Origin: Pachypanchax playfairii
Taxonomy: Eukaryota > Chordata > Actinopteri > Cyprinodontiformes > Aplocheilidae
DNA: 64,000 nucleotides
Direction: 5' to 3'
Assembly: GCA_006937955.1 (NCBI GenBank)
Contig: SSNP01000042.1
Span: forward strand, 994,082-1,058,081
The notes under the pieces: model-generated
Seen by the model: the letters and a program-made list of their open reading frames with translations, nothing else
Told to the model about the DNA's origin: nothing
Databases searched by the model: none
Shown: positions 35,258-49,400 of the stretch, piece after piece
Position numbering within the stretch: the stretch's first letter is position 1
Layout of the letters: each line of letters starts with the position of its first letter
Program-made: the position numbers and the translations under genes

Positions 35258-38200
35258 GTAAGAACCGGCGATTCCCCGCAGATTCACGCCTCCCTCAGCC
35301 GTGACACCGCAAAACGGTGACGGGCTGTGGGCCGAACCCGAGCTGCGCCAACTGTTTGCATCCCTTGGAAATATAACGACAATTAATATTCTGATTTATT
35401 TCAAACCCGTAGCAGGAAACAACTGCTGCTTTTCTCTAGTCTTGTCACGTGAGCCTGATTCGACGTAATTGGGATGTTTTTAGAGTTGCTGCAGCCGCTT
35501 GGACCAAAGTGAAGCTGAGAATTATTCACAAACAGCGCATCCGGTTTCACTACCAAACAAATGTTTATCTGCTTTCTCCACTGTCGTTGCTTCAGACACT
35601 AAAATCAGGCTAGATTTTGTTGAGCAACATAGTTATGAAACAATTAAGTCTCTAAATAAAATAAAAAAATCTTAGTTGCTACATTCTCTACTTTCTTTTA
35701 TTTGTTTCGAGTTGCAATATTTATTTCTGCTAATTTACATCAGAAGAGAAAAATATCTAGGTTTATTTTTTGCAGCAAATGATAGTAAGTTTGCCATTAA
35801 TTAAGTTATTGATGAAGCTTCTTGATGCATCATCTCACATTTCCTCTTTACACAAGCCACATTTTGGTTCATCTTTTTGTCGTAATAGAAGAAACATTTT
35901 GTCACCAAGTTAGAAGCAGGAAATTACTTGAATGTGAGTCAGCTTTGCACAATATTTTGAAATCAGCTGTTTCATATTTGCTGGGAAGAGGACAGATTAA
36001 AGCCTGGTGTGAAAGTTTTCATGCACCTGCGTGTCTGTGCTGCTTCAGGCTGCTGAAATACAGTGTGAGGTTTATGCAACAGCATAATAGACGAGTCCGT
36101 TCTTTTTTTTAGCCTGTCATATAAACTGCAACCAGGATGTGATTGAGTATTTGCGAGATGCGCCTAAACAAGTCAGATTTACAGGGAGCCCAAATGATCC
36201 TCCCTCGTGGTCCTCATGCCAAATTCTCACATATAAGATGTGCATTCTTTTGAATGAGTCAGCTGATCTGGCTGCACAAAGTATTCAGCACAGAGATATT
36301 TCCAATTAAACTTAATATCTTCATTTTTAAAAAATATTTTGCACATACTTTAAATTGTTTATGCATGCTTTTATTTTTAAAGAGGAAATGATCAACTTCC
36401 TGGGTGAAGGATTTTATTACCTTGACAGTTTTACTTCATAGTGTGGACGTGACAAAGTGAGCAGCTTCAAAACCTCATTCCCCCTCAAGTGTTCTAAAAA
36501 GTTTGAGTACTAGTACTCATTACTACATGTGTACTCGTGTGTTTGACTGCAGCTTAGAAAGTACAATTTGGAAGAAGGGACACTTGACAGTCACAGTATT
36601 TGTCATAAAACTGGGTTTTCAAATCAGAACTCATTAGAAAATATCAGATGTGTTTTTAAATAACTTTTTTTAGGATTTGAAATGGTTTTCTCAGAATGTA
36701 GTAGTTTACAAAATGCTCATGCGTAAGTGTGTAGCGTCACATGTAGCCACGAATAACGCTGTGGGAAACAGAGCTCACAGTTCCTGCTTTGTTACCGAGG
36801 AACCTTCAACTCTCTCACTTTGGCCTTTTTGATCCTCAATTTGTCTTTCCCTGAAACGGTCCTTAGCAACCGTGTGACACAATCACATAGATCAGGTTTC
36901 TTCAGAAGCCCCCGGCAGCAGCTTTGTACTGGCCTCAGGTCTGGAAGATCAAAACTTCCCTCATCAGACGCTGAACAGCACAAGAAATCGAGGTTATAGG
37001 GGTTTGATTTGTTTACAGTAGAGGAAAGGTGGAAGGAGTGTTTACAGCAATGGATTTCTGTTAGTCTGATTAAATGGTATCTCATGACTAACTGGTTTTA
37101 CTGTAGTAAGATTGATTGGCTGACTAAGGTCAGTTGTGCTGGTTTTATTAATTGGTGTATTTTTATAAGAGACAAAATGTGGTTTTATTTACCTTTTTTT
37201 TTGCTTTTAATGTGGGGAAAAAAATCACTGATCAAAAGTTTTAAGTTTAAGGAGTTTTTTTTTTTTTTGCTTGAATATATTGGAGGTAAATAAAATAAAG
37301 ATGTCTGGAACTGAAACTTTATGACAAATGAAGACCTTGTTTTTACCTTTATCCTAACAGACCAAGCTTTTGTGACACTAGCCACAAATGACTGCTATGC
37401 CAAAGGAGCGCTGGTTCTCGGCCAGTCGTTACGAAACCACAACACAACCAGGAAGCTGGTGGTGCTGATCGGACCTCATGTTGCAGAACCTTGCAGGTAA
37501 CACAATGGACTGTTACAAGCACCATTTACTGTGTACTCATCACTGATGTGACTTTGACTGCCTGTAATTTTAGGGAAGCGCTCGGCTCCGTTTTTGACGA
37601 GGTGTGCATGGTGAACGTGATGGATTCAGGCGACGCGGCTCATCTGGCTCTGATGAAGCGACCAGACTTGGGAGTTACATTCACTAAACTTCACTGCTGG
37701 ACACTCACACAGTACACAAAGTGTGTGTTCATGGATGCAGACACTATGGTATGACACGGAGCAATCAGTGGAACAGCACAATGCAGACCTCCCCATATAA
37801 ATTACATTTTATTTATAACTCTGACATTTAAAACATCAGTGTTTCTTAACTGCATCTTGTAAATGCATTTGAGGAGATAAGTGATGTTCTTTGTATTTAT
37901 GCAGGTCCTGTCTAATGTAGATGAACTCTTTGAGAGGGAGGAGCTTTCTGCAGCTCCAGATCCTGGTTGGCCAGACTGCTTCAACTCTGGGGTTTTTGTC
38001 TTCAGACCGTCCAATGAAACGTATGAACAGCTGGTCACGTTCTGCTCAGAAAACGGCAGCTTTGATGGTGAGTAGCAGCACATTATAAATAAAGTTCTTT
38101 CAAGAATCTTGATGCATGTTTACTGTCTTGTTACCAACTTGTTTAATGAACAGGTGTCCAAACTTGACTCATACCGAAGATCAATTTGGGAATCTTTGTC

Positions 38201-40758
38201 TAATCTAGTATTTTGGAGAAAATTCACACATACAGGGGATCGTTCAAACTTCTTGTTACACGTCCACAATAAAGACAAACAGGATAATCACAGCTGTCAT
38301 GTTGACATTTAAGATAAATCAATGAATGAAAAACTGAAGAAGCAGGAAGTAACAAGCAGCTTTTTATGTAAAGTCCATAAGCAGAAGGCTGTAACTAGTT
38401 TAGCTGTAGTTATTTTATTACATCCAATCATGAAGTTTATGTTATGTATAACTTTTATAAGTTTGTGTTAAACAGTCTGAAATGAAGATAATGACACAAG
38501 TCTTTGCGTCGCCAATGACCAATTTAACAGAAAAAAGTTGTTTTGGCTGTAGCAACTTTACTAATTTTGTGAATCAACAAATATAATATTTTGATATTGG
38601 TGAATGATTTTGTGAGATTTGTTAGAATGGAGTTGTTAACTCGGTCAGAGCTCAGCTGAGCGGTGTCCGGACTCCGCAGGATGATCTGATACGTAAATCC
38701 AACAGGGCAGCTGTGACTCAGTGAAGTTTCATGGGAATCAAAATGGTGAAACTTCTGCGTTTTGAGAAGCTAGAAGTAAATTTGATCATGCCTAATTTGG
38801 ATGACGAGAACTTCACAGGGCTGCATCAAAACCTGTTAAAGAGTTTGTAGAAAATCCGACTTGTTTTATTCTATAAAAATCACCTTAACACTAAAGAGAC
38901 AGAACACATTAATATGTTTTATTATTAGCAAATACAAACATTTGTTCATTCTTTGAGACTAAATTCTCTCTGTAGAACAATGTTCTGCAACTTCTCATGC
39001 ACGCGTTATCAGCTCTTCTATTTTTACATGACAGAGTCTGTGAGGAATGTATGGAATCTATATGTCGGTACAATGTGTGACGTGTTTGTCTGTTACAACA
39101 CTGATGGTGTAAAATTAGAAGGTAAATGTTACAAATTAAAGTCCTTTTATAACAGAAAATGAGTCATTGCTAGAAAACAGTTACATCAGTCTGTGTATTT
39201 TATCATATCAGCTTTTTATAGCTTCGTAGTTTTTTCCTCCATAACTTTATTTTTTTTTTTTTTTGCATCTTTATTTGCAGGTGGGGATCAGGGGATCCTC
39301 AACAGCTTCTTTAACACCTGGGCGACTGCAGATATTTGCAAACACCTGCCCTTTATTTACAACCTCAGCAGTATCGCCATTTACTCCTACCTTCCAGCTT
39401 TTAAACAGTCAGTACACACACACACACTAATCTGAGTTCATTCAAGCTTTCTTCACTTTTCTGTCTTCAGCTCATTCTTTAATGTTCTGGAAGCTTATTT
39501 TAAATTTGTTCCTAAATTAAATTAGAACAAAGTTACAAGGAGTTAAGCGTTTTTAATGACTGCTCTTATTCTCACTGTAATTAGTGTTTGTCATCCTGTT
39601 CTTTGTCCAGGTACGGCCATAATGCAAAGGTTGTCCACTTCCTGGGTAAAGTAAAGCCATGGAACTACTCCTATGACACTCAGAGAGGTGAGGTCAGAGG
39701 TCACTCTCTGCCACCTGAGCAGTGCCATCTGCACCCCGACTACCTGCTCCAATGGTGGCAGCTGTACGCCAAATCTGTGCTGCCTCTACTGCAGAAGGCC
39801 TACGGGGACACGCCCTTCAACAGCGGCTTCGTAGACCAGAGCAGTCACGTAAGTGACCGTGTAGTTGTGTATATGTAAAAATCCTGTTTTATTTTCTGCA
39901 GGGTTTTACTGCATGTGTATCACAGGGTGGGAGGAGGTTTTTATACAGTCTGTAACAGAATTGTAGTGAAATAATTTGAGTTGTGAAAAAAAAATCCCTG
40001 CCAAAACCTGCAGCTTGGAGCTGTGTCATTCTTACAAGTTTACACAGGCAGCTGTTCTTTTTCTTCTATATCATTTTATTGTAATTTTCCTTGGATTTTG
40101 ACTGAAGGATTGTGGTTTAAAACAATTTGTTAAATAGAATATTTTATTGAGTTGTAATGAATTTTCACTCCTTTTGGAAAAAATAGAATGTGTGATGGAG
40201 GAAAAACTACTTCCTTTTTATATTTTTTTTTATTTGATGTTTGGCTCATCAGCCGGTGGTTTAATCAGAGCTTAATTATGATGCTGCATCTCTGCTACTT
40301 TACAGAATATTCACATAAGAGTTTAAAACCAGTGTGACTCCAATGTAATAAGTGAAAATATCCTCAGTCTGATATGTTACCCACTTTGTGAATTTGTTTC
40401 ATTATCTGAAGATCATGTGCTGTAAGAGTGTTGCAGAGAGTAACTTGCAGTTAGTGTGTGCAGTGAATGTGTGTGTGGAACAGCAGGGAGGCTGATTGTG
40501 TGGAGAGAAAGCTCTCCTTTTAAAGTATTGGTCTAGTTTCCTAAGATGACTCACTCACTCACTCTCTCTCTCTTTTTGTTCGTATCTTAGGATAAACTTC
40601 CTGAGAACATGAGGGAGTCGCAGCCCTCCGCTCCTCCTCCCTCCCAGAGGATTTCATCAGAGGAGAGGAAGCAGCGCTGGGAAGCCGGCCAGATCGACTA
40701 CATGGGCGACGATTCCTTCGCCAACATCGAACAGAAACTTAACTCCTTTCTAAAGTAG
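35251..40758 (+). CDS. gyg1: Glycogenin (glycogen-initiating glucosyltransferase)
   Basis: Glycogenin transfers glucose from UDP-glucose to its own tyrosine and extends a short primer for glycogen synthase in the cytosol. Seven exons join in frame: 35251-35257, 37361-37496, 37574-37748, 37905-38067, 39281-39407, 39611-39848 and 40591-40758. They total 1014 nt, or 337 residues, similar to human GYG1. The glycosyltransferase family 8 domain starts 'DQAFVTLATNDCYAKGALVL'. It carries the Mn-binding DxD in 'CVFMDADTMV', then 'LSAAPDPGWPDCFNSGVFVF' and 'GGDQGILNSFF'. The segment 'SSIAIYSYLPAFK' contains the auto-glucosylated Tyr by homology. The C-terminal 'RWEAGQIDYMGDDSFANIEQ' block is the glycogen-synthase-binding motif. 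The 7-nt first coding exon is typical for the gene. Which teleost gyg1 copy this is cannot be told here. Confidence 0.95.
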
Positions 40759-41961
40759 CGGGTGGTTGATGGAGTGTGACGGACACCAGATGATCTGTGA
40801 GGTTGTGGGAGGAGGAGGGGGGGGTTCACTATCACTCAGCTAAGCACGAGCGCAGTTTGACTGAATGGATGTGTGCAACTTTCATTCTTTTCTCTGTCAG
40901 AGTGGAAGGAGTAGAAAAAATCCAACTCCACAATCAGTTTGTTTTTCCTCTCTAAAGGAAGTTTTAGTTCAGTGTGAGATGTCGTCTGTATCGTATAAAG
41001 CTGCCCGCCAGCAGCTAGCTAACTTGGAAAGAGTTGATTTTTGAATAAGTATATTTTTAATTTCTTTTTCAGACTTCCTGCTAATCCAAGTTGGTTATCT
41101 GCCCGAGTTAGCGTCATAGAGCACAATCAGTCTGACAGAACAACCGAGTCCAGCTATGCCCTTCATTTTACTCATCTTTCTTTAGTTCTTGTGAATTTGC
41201 TAGAAATAGACTCCTAAATCTTGTTAACCTGTTGAAAATATCCAGCTGCATAAAGAAAATCAGGTGAAACTCTCGACTTTAGGAAAGTGTGTTCAGCTCT
41301 GGATTTTTCCAGGAGCTTTTATTCCTGCCTGCAATAATTATCTGAAACCAGTGACATGCAGCCACTGGCTCTCTTCCCACTCAGTCTTCTCCATCCTTCT
41401 CAGACGGTGATGTCTTCATGACCTCAGGAGTGCAGTCTGACACTCATCAGCTCCGTTACCTGTGGTGATGTTATATTGTATTTGCATGGCACCGAGTCTA
41501 AACGTGGGTCTGTATTAAAGTGCTTCCACCCACCCTGATGTAGACAACTTATTTTTGTGGGACTGAACCTATGCGTGCCCCCCAGCCACCTTTACCCTGC
41601 ATGTACGTCTCCTCCAGACCCGCAGTGTTTGTGCCATGACTTGGGTTTCGTCACTTCCTTTCTGTAGTGTAACCAGCTGCCTTATTGCCTCTTCACTGTT
41701 TACACAACCTCACTTACTGTAACTGCTGCTTTTTACCAAATTTCAGCGAAACCCTCCTTCCCGTGTGGCAGCAGGGCTCTTTACTTCACCCCACCTGCGT
41801 GTTGTTAAAAGTACTTAATGCGCTTCTCCGTCCATTTAACACACTGCCACAGGAACTGAGTCCAGATGTAGATGGTGTTTGGAGGAAGTGGATCAGAATC
41901 ATAGGAACTTCCTTTAATGCACATTTGTCCCCAGATGTTAACTGTAGATCCTCTAAGAGCT

Positions 41962-41967
41962 AATAAA
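41962..41967 (+). promoter_or_regulatory. gyg1: Candidate gyg1 polyadenylation signal (AATAAA)
   Basis: A canonical hexamer about 1.2 kb past the gyg1 stop, within 'gctaataaacat'. It would give a long but ordinary 3' UTR. Confidence 0.5.
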
Positions 41968-43313
41968 CATATAAGAATAGAAAATATGAAACCTGTTCTT
42001 GTGTCTATTTTTATGGTGTTTTGGCTTCTTAATCCAAGAGGTCAGGATTTGCAGATTTAAAAAAAAAAAAAAAAGATCACAGGAAACATGACAATTAGTT
42101 TCATTATTCATGCTAGGCTCATTGGAGAAAACACAACATAAGTCTTTAGCTTTTTAAAGCAAAAACCACGTTAATGTTTAGAATGAAATACTTGTGACAA
42201 GTAACCACATGACTTAAAGGCTAAATCAATGCAGATGTGAAAAAATTAGTTGGTATGCTTTTGTTAAAAAACCCAGTGGTCAATGAATTTATCTACTAAA
42301 GTTGACTAATAAAAATCAGACATGCTGTTGACATGCAGAAATATGGAAGCTTTATATTTCAGTTAAACAGATTAAACATATTTGACATTAGGTCAAACAC
42401 CTCATTGAAAGTACGTCAGGAAATCTGAGGCCTGTAACGTCACCTGCTCCACTCACATCCACTCATACGACAGATGGAGCTGATGTGATAGTGAGTCGAA
42501 AGCTTTGATGATGGACTGAATATTTACTGACAGAATAAGATTTTGCTGGTACCTGCAAATCTCTGGACATAACGAGATCAGAACAAAGCTAATATAAAGT
42601 CTACAGCATATAAGAATGAATACTGACATCTTTGGTTAAAAACATCCATCATGTATCCACAAATATTTATCTGAAGTCATGCCTCAGATACTTCAGCGCT
42701 TCTCTGAGGGGATCCCAAGAGGTAAGTCCTCCCAGAACGACCAGGTTTCCTACACCTGCTTTCTCCAAATGATGCTTCTCTTCACCATCACTTATGTACA
42801 AATAATATTTCTATTTCTTTTAAAGTTTAAACATGTAAACATTCTCAATTTTTGTTACTCAAAAAGGAAAAAGAATTCAAACCTTTCAGATTAAAACTGA
42901 CCTCTAAATGTATTTTCCAGGTCAGAGTCTGATTAGAGTCAAAGCATGAATAAAAAGCCAACCGATGTCGCATCTAAGCCAATGTCATTATACCAGTGAT
43001 GATTTTTTTTAAACAAGCATGTGAACTATGTAACATGAAACAGAATTTCCTATTAGTTCTATCACTGACGCTGCCTGGAAGTTCTTTTTCACAGTTCAGC
43101 GTTCGATTGTTTCAGCTGGGTCAATAAGACCCTCTGGGAACAAAACTGTTGCCCACCATTTACAACCAAATCATTTCTACTCTATGTAAAAAAAACCAAC
43201 CATGTAGTTTAAAAGAATTTTGACTTTAAATTTAGAGATTTTTTTTGTTCAACTTTCTGGAATTGATGATTATAAAAAAAATGCAGCAGACAAACATCAA
43301 TGGGAAGAATTTC

Positions 43314-43319
43314 TTTATT
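43314..43319 (-). promoter_or_regulatory. hltf: Candidate hltf polyadenylation signal (AATAAA)
   Basis: The plus strand reads TTTATT, about 140 bases past the hltf stop, as the nearest canonical hexamer on the minus strand. Confidence 0.5.
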
Positions 43320-43457
43320 TTGAAATAAAGAAAACTAAAGAGCAGAATTGTTTCCCACGTCTGTTCTTTAACAAAATGAACATCCAGATAATCGAGTTCT
43401 TTTTCAGAACTGTAGGTTAAAAGTACTGCAGCAAGAAGAGGAATGAAAACAAAACAT

Positions 43458-46400
43458 CTACAGCTCCAGCAGAGCTCTGATGTCATCAATGCGAGACGTT
43501 TTTCTGTCCATGTTCGTGGAGCCAAACGCCTTCTCCACCAGGTCCTGCTTCTTTCTTTGGATCTTCACCATGTTCTCCTCCACAGAATCCTTCACAATGA
43601 ACTGCAGCATCCGACACAAATACATTCAAATAAGCATTTTCCATTTTAGGAAAAATCAAGAGTGAAGGGGATAATGGTGACGTGGGTTTCTCACCTTGGT
43701 GACAACAACGTTCCTGTTCTGGCCCAAACGGTGGCAGCGGTCGATGCACTGCTCTTCTGTAGCTGGGTTCCACGCCTCAAACACACAAAGACTGTAAATT
43801 ACTTTTCTCTAAATCATGTTTGAATCAAAAGTCTCACAGTATGAAAGAAAAATAGTTCATTTGTGGAAAACCTAAAACATCTAATTTACTTACAGGGTCC
43901 ATGAGGAAAACACGAGAGGCTGCAGTCAAGTTAAGCCCCACCCCTCCTGCTTTGAGTGACAGCAGCATGATGGTTGGACTGTTAGCAGCAGAGCTCTGAA
44001 ACTCCTGGATGACCTGAGTTCTCTTCTTCTGGCTCAATGTGCCGTCAAGACGTGCAAAACGGAACCCGTGTTCTCTAGTGGAGATGAAACAGGAGAAAGT
44101 TAAGTCATAAAACAATTAAACATTATTTCAATAAGAAAATAGAAAAGCAACAACTGCAAAGACAAATGGTGACGCAGTTGTTGAATACGAGCGTCACCTG
44201 AGTGGCGCCTCCAAGATGGTGAGGAAGCGAGTGAATTGAGAGACGACCAGGCATTTGATGTTTCCATCTTCACACCGCATCCTCAGCAGGTTTCCCATCA
44301 GCGCCTGCACCTGCAGAGACACACACCTGTTTGATCAAACAGCTTTTTATAAAAACTCTTATCTTTATTTCTTTCTTTTTTTTGAGTGAATACCTTTGAG
44401 CTTGTCCTCCAGTTCTCAGAGTTCGCTCCACCCCCGTCCTCCATCTCCTCCGCTGGAAACTCCACCAGCTCAGTGGTCTTGATCTCACTTCGACACAAAG
44501 GACATCGTGCCTTGTCCTTTTCATGTTAAAAAACAAGTTGCCTTTTTTTAGTTCTGATGGGAGATTGAATCCCTCTGATAAGTTACGCTGAGGGCATCGG
44601 GTGTACCTGCTCAGTGCTGATGACTTGGACGATGCAGGGTCGGCAGTAAACGTGGGCGCAGTGTGTGATGACGGGCAGACGGACCGAGTCCAGACACACG
44701 GAGCACTCCTCGTCAGATCCACTGGCCAGCACCAACCTCAGCTTTTCTATCAGACGCTCTCGCAGCTCTGCAGGTGTCGCTGCAGTGCCTGCGTGCGGCG
44801 CCGGAGAGAGGACGAGGGAAGAGAAAAATATTTTACTTTCTAACTCTGAGTACTACACATTCTGGATCAGGGCTCAACACAGGCTGCAAAGGTAAAATAT
44901 AAATATCATGCAAAAAATATATTAAAAAATACTCAAATACTGCACAGAAACTAACATCAACCCATGTTAAAATAAATTGTACATTTTAAATAAATAAACC
45001 TTAAACAACTGTCTCTAAAACAAATTTGAAGTCGACCAAAAAACTCTGATACTGTTACTGAAGTTTTTGTTTGTACAACGTTTGTTATGATTTTGACGAT
45101 CTTCATAGTTTCGGTTTTACCCAAGTCTGTGGTCGTGTTTGGGAGCAGATCAGGGTGGCAGCATTGTTGTCGCAGCTTCATCAGGATGACGAGCACGTCA
45201 GCGTAATTCTTTAACACCGACCCTTCAGCCACATATCTACAGAACACACACACCTGTCAGTACAACATGTAACGTGCATCAACAGCATCTGTCCTGTAAC
45301 GTTACTGTATAGTTGCAGATTGCCTTTTAGTTACGTTGTGGTTCTCAGATATGTTTTCACATGTTTACGTCTGTTACCTGCCAATCGTGCGTCTGCCCTC
45401 GTTGCGTGCCAGCTCGTATTCCTCCCTCTCCTGTTGGCTGAGCTCCACTTGCTCTACGAGTACAGTCTTTTCGGGCAGTGACACCAAACGGCGCCCGTTG
45501 ATCTCGCTGTTCTTGGTCCGCCTCAGGGTGATGCACCTCACCAGGGTCTGAAGGTTTCTGCAGATCGAGGGTGGCATGGTAAATGGCTCCCTCTAGAGTA
45601 TTTCTTGAAGTGGTGCAGCAGCATAGTGATGAATTTATGAGTGAGTACTCACGTCAGGCCTTCTCTGTCTCCTTGCATGGCGGGTCTCTGGATCGCTCTG
45701 TTCCACCACTCCTTCTCATTGAAGGGCTTAAGACGCAGGAAGGCTATCAGCATCCACAGGTCCTTCACACTGTTCTGGATCGGAGTCCCTGTCCAGGAAC
45801 GATCACAGACCCAAAGTAAGAATCTCACTGGACTGTTTATTTAGTTTACAGGACTGGAAAACCAGTTAAATCAACTTTGGAGAAATATGTGTTAAGATAC
45901 TACCTGAAAGGATCCAGCGTCTTTGGGTTTTCAGTTCCAGCACAGCTTTGCTCATCTGTGCATTTGGGTTTCTTATGATGTGTCCCTCATCCAGAACCAC
46001 CCTCAGCCAATCGATTCCATGTAGGGGACTCTTATTCTGAAAGGAAACCATTGTTTTGTGACATTTTTTGCTAAAAACGAATCTGTGACTTCAGTCTGCC
46101 TCCACTTTCATGTCACATCGCAGCCATTTAAACACGTGTGACCTCTCACCCCGAAGTCAGCAGAGAGGACGTTGTACGTGGTGATGACTACGTCCTGGGA
46201 GGACAGAAACCTCTTGCATTTGCTGCGCTCGGGACCGTAATACAGATAAACATTTAGCTTCACGTTAGTGTGCACGTGCTGCTGAAACTGGTCCTGCACA
46301 CAGGGACATAGGAGATATTCAACATTCTGACTGCAGTGAAAACAAACTGAATGTAATTTTATGTATTTTTCAGGTAAAATACTGAGTTGCTACCAGCCAG

Positions 46401-49400
46401 TTGCTGAGCACAGAGAGAGGACAGACGATGAGAGTTGTTCTCGCTGATGAACCATCAATGTTTTCAGAGGTGGACGACTCCACACCTGTATGTACAAGCA
46501 CAGCAGGTAATAACACACGGTCCTTTGTTATTGAAGTATATAAAACAAAAAGCATCCTCACTCTGTTTAGCGTTGGCCTTTTTAGCACTTTTCTTCTTTG
46601 TTGGGCCTGTAAATGATGATGAGCCGCTCAGTGCTGCAGCAAAGTCCAGATCCTCAAACATAACCGGGTCTTCTGTGCTCAAGAAGAAACTTCAAGGTGA
46701 AGTCTGACAGGTAAGAGTTAGACACCTTCACACGTGCACACATAACGGGGTTTGTACCTCTGTTTGCTTTCCGCTTGGTTGGTTTCTGCTTCTTTTTGCC
46801 ACGAGCTGGAAGCAAAAAAAGTTGAAAATAAAAACACAAAACGATCAAAAACACAAAAAGCCTGAATGTGCAGATTATTCCTCACGTTTCTGTGGCTCTT
46901 CCTCGATTCTCACAACGTCTGCATCGACATCAATCACCTCGTCCTTGAGACTGATTCACATGGGGACAAATATCAGTATTTGTTAGTAGAAACATCTGAA
47001 AATTCTTGCTGCTAAATAAAAGAATCTAAACAACATGCTTACATGTCAGAACCACTGGGATCATCTTCTGTTTTCTGAGCCATCCTGGTGCTTTCTGAAA
47101 TAAAAACACCACATGTCGCCTCTTAAGTAAAATATAAACCAGTTAATTTACAGCAGCAGATAAACTGAAGGGTGATGTTACCTTGCAGTCTGGAGTCTTC
47201 TGCTCCTTTAGCTTTAGAAGGTGAAGGCAGCTCGTCCTGCACATTGGACAGTAAATTAATAAATTCCTGATGTTACTAATCACTCGAGCAGCATAATGTG
47301 GTAAACAATCCAACATGGCTGCTTACAGACTTCTCCACAGGCAGAGGCTTTCCTTTGTGAAAGTTGGTGAGGATCAGAGCGATCGTTGTCAAAGTTTTAC
47401 CCTGAAAAACAGGAACCAGGTTTAATATTCACACAATGCAGCGATGTGAAGAAGATACGCTACAGTCTGTCACTCACCAGTCCCATGTCGTCAGCCAGGA
47501 TCCCGCCCCGAACCCTGTCCGGGATTTCTTTAGCAGAGAAACACGTGAGGCTGTTGTAGTACAGCTCGCCTCTCTTCTCCCAGAACGGCGGCAGCGTGTC
47601 TTTGTTTTCTCGAGCGCACATCCACGACAGCGCTTGTTTCTGGTGAAGCAGGAGGGGCGTGGCCACGGACTAGAGAGAGAAACCATTTGGATGTTCATTT
47701 TAAAGATGGCGTGATTTACAGAAGAACAAATTCAAAGCAAGCGAGACAGATAAAACGCTGACATCGCAACAACCAAACCTGAAATAAAAGGAGTTCAAAT
47801 GAACATTTTCTAGATGAAGATTCATATTTTGACAAAACACCTAGAAACAGTTTATTATTTACCTCTGCAGCTTCTTTCTCTCCATCTTTACTCTCCATCA
47901 AACCTTCAAACAAGTTATCAAATGCATTCTTCATTTGGAAGGAAAAAAAAAAAGTATTTATATTTGTTGTTCAGAGAAGTGAACGAATTGGAACAAAAAT
48001 CTATATTTTATTATTTATTTAAAACTATTCCTGATTGTCCTGGTAACTGGACCGGGCTGATTTACCTCCTCTGCAGTCAGCGTGACCGTCACACCTTTCT
48101 TGAATGAAGACTTACAAGCACCTGAACTGTTGAACGATTTCTGGTATTTACCTGAAAAACAACAAGTAAACACAGTAAAGCTGATGGCCTGAAAAAGCTG
48201 CACGGCAGAAAACCAAAGCTGAGATCAGAAAGCTGACAGCGCACCTACTGACACGCCCATGTTCAGTTTATACCCCCGTCTCGCCATGTGCTGCAACACT
48301 GTGTTCTTGTTCTTGTTTCCCCCAGAATGACAAAATGACCGGCATGGAGAAGACGTTAGTCATGCCCGAGTGCACCACCCTAACGACGACATGTTAGTGT
48401 TCAGAGTGATGATCTTTGATTCTATTAGCTCCGATGAGCCAATCAGAACTCACCCTTCAATCTTAGCCAGGTTGTTGTCCATCAAATAGGCCATGACTGC
48501 AGCCAGCTCCTTCTTGATGTGTCCCACTTGGTTCCCATAAATGTTTGTAACTTTCACAGCGTTGCAGTCGTATGGATTATTAGGCTCCCGGACTAAACCC
48601 ACCATCTCACCCCGGTTCACCTGTTCAAAGAGCAAAACGATAAGAATTTCTGGAGATATAACTTTACCCAGGTCTGATTTATGATGATGGTTTTGTCCCC
48701 TGCAAGACATTTATTCTAAAACGTCATCATCATTTTACATCATGTTAAGTATTTGTTTTTATTTTGTCTCAAGTGTTGAAATATCTTCGTTTTTATTTTT
48801 CTGTCTATAAAAACTTAAGACTTCGAACTTATTTTTATGTTAAATATAATTTCTTTCAAGCAAACATCAAAGATTACACTTTACAAACTTGAAACAGTCA
48901 TATGTTTAAATATGCATTTTGAAGTAAAGATTGTTCAGGTAAAAACAAATAAAACCACATAGTTTTAAATACCACAAGTTTTATAAGAAAATTCTCCTTA
49001 ACACACTTCTTTTAAATGTGTTTCTAAAACAAATTATATCAAAGGAAAAAGTGATTGAATCAAAATAGAAGTTGAAATTATGAATATACAGATAAAAGAA
49101 GAGAATGTGTTTATTACTGAGTGAATTTATCACCAGAAGGATAATCCTCAGTAAAGTCTGAAAATGTGACAGATTAAGACAGAACAAAAGGGTCCCAGCC
49201 TGATAGTTTGATGGTCTAAGGTAAGTTATAAGACACAGTTTTTAGCACTGATGGGTATCTTAACAATGGGAACTGATCCTGTTCCAAGCTGGTAGGGCAC
49301 AATTTTTGGTAACCAACCATTAGCCACACCCACAATCTTTAATTTATGGGAATAGGATGAAGGAAGTCGAGAATAAATTGGAGGCAGGGAGAGTTTATGG

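Larger units (their letters stand above)
40759..43457. other. gyg1 3' UTR and gyg1-hltf tail-to-tail spacer
   Basis: Up to about 41990 this should be the gyg1 3' UTR, ending with AATAAA at 41962-41967. From there to 43300 the DNA is AT-rich without a recognisable exon. The short hltf 3' UTR lies at its right end. Confidence 0.5.
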